This document shows positions 15,018 to 22,893 of a stretch of DNA of 64,000 bases, piece by piece. Each line of letters begins with the position of its first letter. Within the stretch, counting starts at the first letter, position 1. The notes beneath the pieces were generated by a model, which was not told the origin of the DNA, did not search any database, and worked only from the letters and a program-made list of their open reading frames with translations. The DNA comes from CAYWEM01 sp964457225 (GTDB lineage Bacteria > Acidobacteriota > Aminicenantia > UBA2199), in contig CAYWEM010000006.1 of the NCBI GenBank assembly GCA_964457225.1, positions 109,100 to 173,099 of the forward strand, read 5' to 3'. The translations under genes were made by a program, and so were the position numbers.

Positions 15018-15253
15018 TCGATTGAAATGAGAAATGGGTCAAGCTGGATAATGGTTTCGACGTCACTGTTCTACTTTGTTGGCCTGAAAACCTTTCCGGA
15101 CAGTCGGCTTGACAAATGATTCCGAAGTTCTTATCATGCGGCCATGGGAAAGATGAGCTTTGTCTGGGTTGTTGTAAAACCAATTTACTGAATCAGGCAC
15201 AGACTCAATTCTTCCCGGTTATGGTTTTTTAAGAATGCAGAACAGTTTACCTG

Positions 15254-15279
15254 CCCCGAACCCGGGGACGTTTTTTTTT
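15254..15279 (+). terminator. Rho-independent terminator
   Basis: Hairpin CCCCG-AACC-CGGGG (15254-15267) followed after ACG by nine T (15271-15279). It would end plus-strand transcription coming from the toxin-antitoxin operon. Confidence 0.7.
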
Positions 15280-15474
15280 GATCGGCGGCAGCCTGCCCGA
15301 ATGCCGTTCAGCGATCCAGGGGGCTCTTAATTAGGGTTGTATTGTTTCTTATCCGGCAAAATAACTTTGGAAATCATAATTGCCATTCATTATTGTATTT
15401 GTTTATACATAATGTCAATTTATTTAATATTATATATAATTATCAGGCAAAATCAGCTGTTTTAGGCTGACAGC

Positions 15475-15504
15475 TTGACTTTTCAAAGCTTGTTTCTGTA
15501 TATC
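15475..15504 (+). promoter_or_regulatory. Possible promoter of the cassette gene
   Basis: TTGACT at 15475-15480, 18-nt spacer, TATATC at 15499-15504, lying about 50 nt before the cassette gene and after the terminator. Confidence 0.35.
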
Positions 15505-15554
15505 TTCAGGTAATGTGAATAGAATAAAGATAAAAGAGAATGTTAGCCATTCCA

Positions 15555-15974
15555 ATGAACTCATCACAGATTCGTGCAGTCGTAGAAAGTTTCTACGCCG
15601 ACATCTGGAACCGACACGACAAGTCCAAGATTCCTGCCTTACTTCGTGACAACTTCACTTTTCGTGGTTCACTTGGTCAGGCCAAGGTAGGTCACGAGGG
15701 GTTTGGGTCCTATGTCGATTTTGTTCACACCGCTCTGGCCAATTACCGCTGCGACATACTTGATCTAGTTGTCGAGGATGCAAAGGCGTTTGCGCGCATG
15801 CGTTTTTCCGGCATTCATCGGGGTGAGTTCTTCGGCTTCAAACCGACTAACAAACCTGTTGAGTGGCTGGGGTCTGCTCTCTTTTCGTTCGAGGGTGAGA
15901 AGGTTGCTGACTTGTGGGTCCTCGGGGACGTTCACAGTTTGCTCCAATTGCTCGAACAGAATGCCAATGGCTAA
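15555..15974 (+). CDS. SnoaL-like (NTF2-fold) protein, gene cassette
   Basis: 139-aa protein (from ATG 15555) of the SnoaL/NTF2-like alpha+beta barrel type: VVESFYADIWNRHDKSKIPALL, FRGSLGQAKVGHEGFGSYVDFV, a middle strand FARMRFSGIHRGEFFG and C-terminal VADLWVLGDVHSLLQLL. These folds serve as small hydrolases, isomerases or binding proteins; the substrate cannot be told. An upstream in-frame ATG (15540) exists, but a cassette-junction-like GTTAGCC (15542-15548) lies between, so 15555 is preferred. The stop codon lies within the first core of an attC-like site. No neighbour shares its function; a solitary mobile cassette is the best explanation. Confidence 0.7.
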   Translation: MNSSQIRAVVESFYADIWNRHDKSKIPALLRDNFTFRGSLGQAKVGHEGFGSYVDFVHTALANYRCDILDLVVEDAKAFARMRFSGIHRGEFFGFKPTNKPVEWLGSALFSFEGEKVADLWVLGDVHSLLQLLEQNANG

Positions 15975-16038
15975 CCCATCATTCCACCGGACACTGCGCG
16001 ATGAAGCCGCGCAGCGCCGGTGAATTCAGACGTTATGC
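15968..16038 (+). repeat. attC-like recombination site
   Basis: Begins at the gene stop with GGCTAAC and ends with CGTTATGC. Between them lies a long imperfect inverted repeat: ATTCCACCGG pairs with CCGGTGAATT and CTGCGCG pairs with CGCGCAG around ATGAAGC. This is the architecture of integron cassette attC sites (R''-L''-loop-L'-R'). The 3' core GTTATGC departs from GTTRRRY at one base. Confidence 0.65.
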
Positions 16039-16048
16039 GATAGCTGAT

Positions 16049-16079
16049 GCTCGGTGCTTGACTTCTTGACTTTATAGAA
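16049..16079 (+). repeat. 31-bp direct repeat, copy B
   Basis: Identical to 14987-15017. It lies ten bases after the attC-like site. Confidence 0.85.
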
Positions 16080-16287
16080 ACTCCGGCATCTGATTGCGAA
16101 AACGAGCCGGGTGATTTTAAGCGTTTGCCTCATTTCTCAAATACTCAAAAAGCATTCGCGGCCAAACCAGCCCAGCAACACAGCCCCTTTCGCGGACTAG
16201 GAACCACCAACCGCTAAGCGATCAATCCGGATATGGCGGTCGTTAGGCATACCAGGCAATGATCCGACTGTTGATCCGCTTTTATAG

Positions 16288-17661
16288 TTACACTTCCCGC
16301 AGGCGGCCGCCGCTGTACCGGCTGACCTCGGCCTGAAATCCGATGCGGTGGCTGGCCATGGACTCCCTCAGGTCGGTCAGTAGAAATGAGGGATCGTTCC
16401 AGGCGACCGCCTGGCAGAGGTCGCGGACCATGCGCAAGTCTCCGCCGCCGTGTCCCTCCAACCCCCGGTTGTGCTGAGATACATCCCACCGCACCACCTT
16501 CCCGGTTTTAAAGTCGGCGACGTCAAGATAGCGCTCGTCCCCCACGATGTCCCCGGAAGTGCAGAAGATGCGGGTACGCCGACCGACATAGCTTGAATTG
16601 GCCTCCATGTTGAAGTTGGCGGTGATCCCGCCGGAGAACTCCATCATCACCGATTGGTGATCGCAGACATCATTGCGGTGCCGGTAGACACAAGCGTCGT
16701 ACTGCGTCCCCTTCATGGCCTTCAATATCCCCTCGTCGGAACGGTCGCGGGTGATAATGTGGTACGAACTCCAGGCCTTCCGCTTCACATACACACCGGC
16801 GGCTTCATAGGGACAGGCGGCCGCCACAGGGCAGCCCAGGCTGCAGTGAGTCGGCGCCCCGGCCGGCGCGTATTTCGCCGTGAAGTGCCTGAGTCCGCCG
16901 AAGCTGCTGACCCGTTGGCATGGGACACCGGCATACCACTGGATCAGGTCGAGATCATGGCAGCTTTTCGCCAGCAACGAGGGGGTGGACTCCTTTTCAT
17001 AATGCCAGGGGCCGCGCACGTAGGAGTGGGAGAAATGGATATGCCCGATCGGCTCCAGGTGCTGAATGGAGACCACATCCCCGATCATGCCGCTGCGCAG
17101 CACTGCCTCCAGCTGCACGAAGAAAGGGGCGTAGCGAAGTACATGACAGACAGCGGTGTGGACCTTGGCCCGGGCGGCCGCAGCCAGTATTTCACGGCAC
17201 TGCCGCCAAGACTGGGCGATCGGCTTCTCCAGCAGCAGGTGATAGCCCTGGTCCAGGGCGGCCAGTGCGGGGCCGTGGTGCAGGTGGTCGGGTGTAGAAA
17301 CCACGATGACGTCGGCGAACTTGGGCCGGTTGAAGACCTTTTCCCAGGTATCGAACACCACCTCGGGACTAAGCTGGTGCAGGGAAACCGCCCGCTCGCG
17401 GCGATAGTCGATCGGTTCGGCGACGCCGACGACCTTCCAGTCGTCAGGAATCTGCTGCACAATCGAGCCGTAATACCCGCCTCTTCCGCCATAGCCCAAT
17501 ATAATCGCAGTGATCGGCCGCGGCGGTTTTTTGTACCTGGGGCGCGTGGGAGTCGGAAGCGTTTTTTCCTGGGCTTCCTGCCAAGAGAATCCCTTCAATC
17601 CAGGCCAGGAAATACTGGCTGCGCCGAACAGCCCCAGCAGTTTTCGTCGTGAAATACTCAT
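16288..17661 (-). CDS. Tat-exported Gfo/Idh/MocA family oxidoreductase
   Basis: NAD(P)-dependent oxidoreductase of the Gfo/Idh/MocA family, likely acting on a sugar or sugar derivative outside the cytoplasm with a tightly bound cofactor. The start at 17661 gives MSISRRKLLGLFGAASI, a twin-arginine signal; an in-frame ATG 24 nt upstream is less likely. After a proline-rich linker, ITAIILGYGGRGGYYG is the Rossmann motif and ADVIVVSTPDHLHHGPALAAL plus HLLLEKPIA contains the family EKP signature. KSCHDLDLIQWYAG supplies the catalytic His-Asp segment. A Cys-containing insert (THCSLGCPVAAACPYEA) may bind metal or form disulfides. The gene stands alone between the cassette region and a minus-strand peptidase. 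Confidence 0.85.
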   Translation of the reverse strand: MSISRRKLLGLFGAASISWPGLKGFSWQEAQEKTLPTPTRPRYKKPPRPITAIILGYGGRGGYYGSIVQQIPDDWKVVGVAEPIDYRRERAVSLHQLSPEVVFDTWEKVFNRPKFADVIVVSTPDHLHHGPALAALDQGYHLLLEKPIAQSWRQCREILAAAARAKVHTAVCHVLRYAPFFVQLEAVLRSGMIGDVVSIQHLEPIGHIHFSHSYVRGPWHYEKESTPSLLAKSCHDLDLIQWYAGVPCQRVSSFGGLRHFTAKYAPAGAPTHCSLGCPVAAACPYEAAGVYVKRKAWSSYHIITRDRSDEGILKAMKGTQYDACVYRHRNDVCDHQSVMMEFSGGITANFNMEANSSYVGRRTRIFCTSGDIVGDERYLDVADFKTGKVVRWDVSQHNRGLEGHGGGDLRMVRDLCQAVAWNDPSFLLTDLRESMASHRIGFQAEVSRYSGGRLREV

Positions 17662-17824
17662 GGTTGCATCAGGCGCCGCTCTCAAGGGGACGGCTTACTG
17701 CCTCCTCTTTGAATTGACAAACGGATTTCATTCTTCAGGGGATTCTACAGAAAGACGGAGACGCTTGCAACAAATGGAGAGGGCCCTTGATTTCTTTGCT
17801 TTTCTTAAAAACACTTCCGCCCGG

Positions 17825-19876
17825 TCAGCGTCCTCCGGCTCCAAGGTACTTTTCCAGCCAGGCATGGATTTCCCCGTACCAGAAAACCGAGTTCTGCGGT
17901 TTGCCGATGAAGTGATTTTCATCGGGGAAATAAACCAGCCTGGACGGCACTCCCTTGCCCTGCAGTACGCCGAAGAGTTCAAGCCCCTGGGTGACCAGCA
18001 CCCGGTAATCCCGCTCGCCGTGCAGGATCAGCATCGGTGTCTTGATGGCCGCGGCGTAACGAGCCGGGTTGAATCTTTCCAGTTTCTCGGTGTCCCGCCA
18101 GGGTGAACCGCCGTAAGCCAGCTCACGGAAATGGGTCAGGTCGGAAGCGAACTGGCCCATAAAGTTATAGACACCGGCATGACTGATCAGGGTGGCGAAA
18201 CGATCGGTCTGGGTGGCCAGCCAGGAAGCCAGGAAGCCTCCGTAACTGCCGCCGGCGGCTGCGATCCGCTTTTCATCGAGGCTTGGATACTCGGCCAGCA
18301 GAAAATCCGTGGCCCGCATAATATCGGTCAGGGGCTTGTCTCCATGGGCCCCCACTATCGACTCGGCGAAATCCTGCCCGAAACTGGTCGAACCGTGGAA
18401 ATTGACCATGGCGGTGACGTAGCCGGGAGCGGCGAAGAGCTGGGCGTTCCAGCGGAAATGAAAGTCATCACCGAAGGTGCCGTGCGGCCCGCCGTGGAGC
18501 AAGTGCAGCAGCGGCCATTTCCCGGCCGGGTCAAAACCCGGGGGCAGGATCACGAACATCTGCACCTCACGGTCATCGGCACCTTTGAAATAATGCTCGC
18601 GCACCTGGCCCATGGTGATCCTGGACAACAGCTCCGAATTCACTGCGGTCAGGAAGCTGAAATTTCCGCGGCGCAGGTCGAGAGCCGCGATTTCCGGGGG
18701 CCGGGAAAGGTTCTGGTTCAACACAAACAGGCGGTCGCGGCCGACCTGCAGGCTGGAATTCGTACCGTCGCGCCTGATTTCCTTGAATCCGGTACCGTCG
18801 TTGTTGATGCGGAAAATGGAAACCCGGGCCCGGTCTTCGGCCAGGAAGTAAACGTGGCGGCCGTCCGGGCTGAAACGTGGACTGCTGCAGGAAAGATCGA
18901 TTTTTTCGGTCAGCACTTTCACTGACCTGTCTTTAAGGTCTATCCGGGCCAGCCTGGCGTTCTCGGCCAGTTTGCCGGGGTCGGAGCGGCGCAGAAAATA
19001 AACGAAACGCCCATCCGGAGAAAAGAAAGGGCCGGAATCATCAGCCGGGTTATCGGCGCTCAGGTTGGTCATCTCACCCGAACCGTCGGCCTTGAGCAGT
19101 AACAGGTCGAAGTTCAGCGGCTCGCGGTACGGCGCCGGCGTGGCATTGGCGCTGATGACGATGCTTTTTCCGTCCGGTGCGATATCGTATTCCGGGGCCC
19201 CGGTGTAGGTCTTGACGCCGGTCCAGCCCGGGGTCAGGTGGCGGCGTTTGCCGCTTGCAGTTTCCACCGTGTAAAGATGAGGCACGTACTCTTCGGTCTG
19301 CCAGGTGTCCCAGTAACGATAGAAGCGGTTTTCGGTGACTCTGGCCGTGACCTTGTTCAGGCTCCTCTTCTTCAATTCCGCTTCCAGGGCGGCCGGGTCA
19401 TGGGCCAGTTCGGGGATGACCGGAGAAAAATAGGCGACGGCGCGGCCGTCGGGCAGCCACCTGGGAGCCATGACGCCCAGGGGCATCTCGGTCAACTTGG
19501 TCGCTTCTCCGCCGTCAACCGGGATCAGGTACAACTGGTTGCGCTTGTCCTCCCCCCGGCGCGATAAAAACGCTATTACGCGGCCGTCCGGGCTCCAGGC
19601 CGGAGCTGAGTCACTGCCCGGGTGATTGGTCAGGCGGCGCATTTTTCCGCTCTTTACGTCAAGCAGGTAGAGACTGGTGCTGCCCTCGTTTTTTTCCAGG
19701 CTGAAGACGGTCAGGGGGAAAACCAGGGTATTGCCGTCGGGTGACAGCTCTATGTTGCCGAACCTCTGTACCTGCCAGAGATCGGCCGCAGTCATCGGTA
19801 GTTTTTCCGCCGCGGCGGCGGTTCCTGCATTCAGCAGGAAAAACAGGATCAGAATCAGGATCACAGTCTTTTTCAT
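17825..19876 (-). CDS. Secreted prolyl oligopeptidase-family peptidase (S9C)
   Basis: Exported acylaminoacyl/dipeptidyl peptidase of the S9 family, about 683 aa from the ATG at 19876 (MKKTVILILILFFLLNAG signal peptide). A longer frame adds ten residues but lacks a better RBS. The N-terminal two thirds form a TolB/WD40-like beta propeller with repeated SPDG units (for example AWSPDGRVIAFLSRR and RFSPDGRHVYFLAED). The C-terminal alpha/beta hydrolase carries Ser in GGSYGGF, Asp in HGERDYRV and His in DENHFI. It trims peptides outside the cytoplasm. A single minus-strand gene, divergent from the S51 peptidase. Confidence 0.95.
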   Translation of the reverse strand: MKKTVILILILFFLLNAGTAAAAEKLPMTAADLWQVQRFGNIELSPDGNTLVFPLTVFSLEKNEGSTSLYLLDVKSGKMRRLTNHPGSDSAPAWSPDGRVIAFLSRRGEDKRNQLYLIPVDGGEATKLTEMPLGVMAPRWLPDGRAVAYFSPVIPELAHDPAALEAELKKRSLNKVTARVTENRFYRYWDTWQTEEYVPHLYTVETASGKRRHLTPGWTGVKTYTGAPEYDIAPDGKSIVISANATPAPYREPLNFDLLLLKADGSGEMTNLSADNPADDSGPFFSPDGRFVYFLRRSDPGKLAENARLARIDLKDRSVKVLTEKIDLSCSSPRFSPDGRHVYFLAEDRARVSIFRINNDGTGFKEIRRDGTNSSLQVGRDRLFVLNQNLSRPPEIAALDLRRGNFSFLTAVNSELLSRITMGQVREHYFKGADDREVQMFVILPPGFDPAGKWPLLHLLHGGPHGTFGDDFHFRWNAQLFAAPGYVTAMVNFHGSTSFGQDFAESIVGAHGDKPLTDIMRATDFLLAEYPSLDEKRIAAAGGSYGGFLASWLATQTDRFATLISHAGVYNFMGQFASDLTHFRELAYGGSPWRDTEKLERFNPARYAAAIKTPMLILHGERDYRVLVTQGLELFGVLQGKGVPSRLVYFPDENHFIGKPQNSVFWYGEIHAWLEKYLGAGGR

Positions 19877-20032
19877 AGCAACCAGCCTCCATGAACGATT
19901 TTCCAAGCAGCCCGCAAGGGCAGAAAAAATTATAGCACGCCGAAAAGAAAAGCTCGACCTGCAATCAGGATAAAAACGTGATATGCGAAATTACAACGGA
20001 TTAATCCGGGTTTTTTGTGATAATATGACTTC

Positions 20033-21043
20033 ATGGCGGTTTGTTTTAGGGTAATAACAAGTTGTTTCGCCCTGCTGGCGCTTCTCTCGTGCCGGAATCC
20101 CCTCGATCCCCTGCCTCCGGCAAATGAAAATTCAGACTACGCGCATTTCATTGTCGGCAATCCGGCAGATGTAATTACTCAAACCTCGCCCGGACTGCTG
20201 CTCGCCGGCGGCGGAGCCGATGTAGATGCCGCCTTTCTCTGGCTGATCAGAAAATCGGGCGGAGGTGACATCGTTGTTCTGCGAGCTTCGGGTACCGATG
20301 CCTACAACGGATACATCGCCGGACTCGGACCGGTGGATTCCGTGGAAACAATAATTACCTTCACGAGGGAAGCGGCTTATTCCAGTTTTGTTCTTGACCG
20401 GGTCGCCGCGGCTGAGGCCCTGTTCATCGCCGGGGGCGACCAGGCCAGCTACGTCAGGCTCTGGAAAAACACGCCGCTGGCCGACCTGATAAACACCCTG
20501 GCTCGCCGGGGCATCCCCATCGGAGGATCCAGCGCCGGACTTGCGATCATGGCCGAGTTCATCTACCCGGCCAGGCTGGGTTCGGCGGTTTCGGCGAATG
20601 TACTGAACAACCCATTCCACCAGAGCCTGATGCTCGAGCGGGATTTTTTCGATCTGCCGTATCTGGCCGCAACTATCACCGACAGCCACTTCGCCGACCG
20701 GGATCGCATGGGCAGACTGATTGCCTTCCTGGCTCGAATAATCAAGGACGGATGGGCTTCTTCAGCCCGCGGCATCGGCATAGACGAGGGAACAGCAGTT
20801 CTGGTTGAAGCCGACGGTTCAGCAGCCGTCCTGGGTCGAGGTGCGGCTTATTTCCTGCAGTCGGAAGAGCCGCCTGAGCTCTGTCAGCCCAATCAGCCCC
20901 TGACCTTCCGCAATATTACAGTAACAAAAGTCTTTCCCGGGGGATCATTTAACCTGGCCAACTGGCTTGGAACCGGAGGAAACAGTTACCGCATTTCGGC
21001 GATGGCCGGCCGGCTCGAATCAGACATTGGCACCATCTACTGA
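20033..21043 (+). CDS. Cyanophycinase-like S51 peptidase, lipoprotein
   Basis: 336-aa exported hydrolase of the S51/cyanophycinase family. The signal ends in LLALLSCRN, a lipobox, so it should be a membrane lipoprotein. LLLAGGGADVDAAF opens the class I glutamine-amidotransferase-like fold and GGSSAGLAI contains the nucleophilic serine; SHFADRDRMGRLIAFLA and GIGIDEGTAVLVE match the conserved C-terminal half. Such enzymes cleave beta-linked Asp-Arg polymers or alpha-aspartyl dipeptides. With the neighbouring S9 and M20-like peptidases it points to extracellular peptide use. Confidence 0.88.
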   Translation: MAVCFRVITSCFALLALLSCRNPLDPLPPANENSDYAHFIVGNPADVITQTSPGLLLAGGGADVDAAFLWLIRKSGGGDIVVLRASGTDAYNGYIAGLGPVDSVETIITFTREAAYSSFVLDRVAAAEALFIAGGDQASYVRLWKNTPLADLINTLARRGIPIGGSSAGLAIMAEFIYPARLGSAVSANVLNNPFHQSLMLERDFFDLPYLAATITDSHFADRDRMGRLIAFLARIIKDGWASSARGIGIDEGTAVLVEADGSAAVLGRGAAYFLQSEEPPELCQPNQPLTFRNITVTKVFPGGSFNLANWLGTGGNSYRISAMAGRLESDIGTIY

Positions 21044-21455
21044 TTTAAGACCGTAATTCAAGGCTTGAATCCAAACCTATCACCTCATTTTTCTTTTATC
21101 TTGTCCCGGAGGAAGCATTTAAATTGCTTTTCGGCGTAATTTAAACGAGGGTAAAGCTATTGCCATTTTTTTCATATTAGTTTAAATATGCACAGAAAAT
21201 GTTTTTCCTTGTTTAGACAGCATTGTTTTTTGCTTAGTGGGAGGTGTTGCATCATGAAACAAACAAGCCTTGTTTTTTTAAAAGCTTTTCAACATCACGT
21301 TTTCAGCTCTGTTTTTTTTGACTGGAGGCACCTCACTTTCAGCCGGGACAACACCATTTCACAGATCATGTCAATCAACTTCGAATCCAACCTTAAGAAA
21401 ACCTCGGGCAGTGACGCTCATTTTTACTACGGTCTGATCGAGGAGGGATGAAATC
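21044..21455 (+). other. Intergenic region with a doubtful 65-aa ORF
   Basis: A/T-rich gap between two exported peptidase genes. A frame at 21254-21451 (MKQTSLVFLKAFQHHVFSSV start) has a GGGAGG upstream, but its composition (many Phe, His and Ser) does not look like a conserved protein, and it stops 4 nt before the next gene. I see no terminator or repeat. Confidence 0.3.
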
Positions 21456-22700
21456 ATGAAAAAGAATCACCTGCTTCTTTTGCTGTCTGTTGCCGTAATC
21501 TTCGCCGCCGCTCTGGTCGCCGAATCGCCCGCCCGCCGACCTTTTGCAGAACTGATTGAAGATCCCCTGGTTCAGGCTGCTCTGGGCAAAATAGAGAAAA
21601 ACAGCGGCAAAATGGCCTCTGCCCTGGCTGAAATCGGCGCCATTCCCTCGCCTTCCGGCAGGGAACATCAGAGGGCTGAGGCAGTGGCCGCGATGATGAG
21701 AGAGATCGGGCTAAGTGACGTTCGTGTCGACGAGATTCCGAATGCTACGGGCCGCATTCCCGGCCGCTCGAATCGTTCTCTGGTCTTCATTTCCACGCTG
21801 GACGACCTGGAAACAGTAGCCGCACACCAGAGCCGGGCCGACGGACCACCGCGTGTTGAGGGTGAGCGGGTAATCGGTCCCGGAGTCAATACTTCTTCCA
21901 TCACCATTTCCATGCTTGCCGCGGCTGAGGCTTTCATCAATTCAGGAATCGAGCCGGAGCACAACCTGGTTTTTGCCGCCGTTGCCCAGGAAGAGACCGG
22001 CATGGCTGGCATGAAAAAGATATACGCCGATTACCGGGACCAGGCCCTGGGCTTCATCGACATTCTTGGTGACGGAAGTTCGATCTCATACGGGGCCATC
22101 GGCATCCACTGGTGGAAAGTCAGGGCCCTGGGACCGGCCGGCCATTCGCTGGGCGGCGGATTGCCCAATGTCAACCAGGGGATCGGACGCGCCGTGGACC
22201 GAATACTCTCCCTCCCACTGCCGGACCGGGAGACGGCATCACGCACAGTGATCAATGTCGGAATTCTCCAAAGCGGATCAGTTTTCAATCACAAACCGGA
22301 AAGCGGCTGGTTCTCGCTCGACATCAGATCAATCGACATGTCGGTGATCGCAGACCTCGAAAATGCAGTCCGGAAAACACTCGACCAGGTTTCCGAGGAA
22401 ACCGGGATTGCCTTCCGGATGGAGCCATTCCATATGACTCCGGGCGGCCAGATTCCGGACGCGATAAATTCGCAACTGGTGCAGGCTGCGGTTTCGGTCT
22501 CAAGATACCTGGGATACGAGCCCCGGCTCGGCAATGACGGTTCATCCAACATGAACATTGCCATCGGAGGCGGCACCCCGGCCATCGGCCTGGGTGGATC
22601 GCGCGGCGGCCAACGGGGCTTCCCGGATGAATGGGCAGATATCCCGGCCATGGTGCGCTCAGCGAAACACGTCTTCCTGCTGGCCGTGATTCTGAATTGA
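21456..22700 (+). CDS. M20-like secreted peptidase homologue with altered metal ligands
   Basis: 414-aa exported protein (signal MKKNHLLLLLSVAVIFAAAL) with the M20/M28 di-zinc peptidase layout: SALAEIGAIPSPSGREHQRA, a strand ending FISTLDDLETV, the AQEETGMAGMKK glutamate pair, a dimerisation domain with GPAGHSLGGG and a C-terminal GGGTPAIGLGG. Three usual metal positions look changed: the HxD strand reads STLDD (no His), the GxGxxD segment reads GPGVNTSSI (no Asp), and the final His region reads GFPDEWAD. It may use different ligands, or have lost peptidase activity and bind peptides. RBS GGAGGG precedes the ATG. Confidence 0.75.
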   Translation: MKKNHLLLLLSVAVIFAAALVAESPARRPFAELIEDPLVQAALGKIEKNSGKMASALAEIGAIPSPSGREHQRAEAVAAMMREIGLSDVRVDEIPNATGRIPGRSNRSLVFISTLDDLETVAAHQSRADGPPRVEGERVIGPGVNTSSITISMLAAAEAFINSGIEPEHNLVFAAVAQEETGMAGMKKIYADYRDQALGFIDILGDGSSISYGAIGIHWWKVRALGPAGHSLGGGLPNVNQGIGRAVDRILSLPLPDRETASRTVINVGILQSGSVFNHKPESGWFSLDIRSIDMSVIADLENAVRKTLDQVSEETGIAFRMEPFHMTPGGQIPDAINSQLVQAAVSVSRYLGYEPRLGNDGSSNMNIAIGGGTPAIGLGGSRGGQRGFPDEWADIPAMVRSAKHVFLLAVILN

Positions 22701-22893
22701 CACCGCAATCTATCAGTAGTTGTGAACCACTTTCGAATGATCAATGAAGAAAACCTACTACTGTCAAGGTTTGGTAAGCAATATCTGGACTACATGAAAC
22801 AGACAGGAAAACTTCTTCCCCGGTTAAAAAAACGAGATCCGTGAAAAGCCTGGTTCCAAGATCAATGAGCGCCAGAATACCGGCTGTTTACCG

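Larger units (their letters stand above)
14979..15554. other. Non-coding stretch between toxin gene and cassette gene
   Basis: Holds a dispersed repeat (14987-15017), a hairpin terminator (15254-15279), a very A/T-rich block (about 15380-15455) and a promoter-like pair (15475-15504). I find no convincing gene on either strand. Confidence 0.6.

Noticed and set aside
16214..16245. A second possible cassette core, GTCGTTAGGC near 16230, with a weakly complementary GCTAAGCGA upstream.
   Set aside because: The implied site would be only about 40 bp with poor arms and no associated gene; not enough for a second attC.
21188..21451. An 87-codon plus-strand frame before the M20-like gene.
   Set aside because: Its first part has no RBS and the composition is unlike neighbouring genes; only the inner 65-codon start is mentioned, with low confidence.
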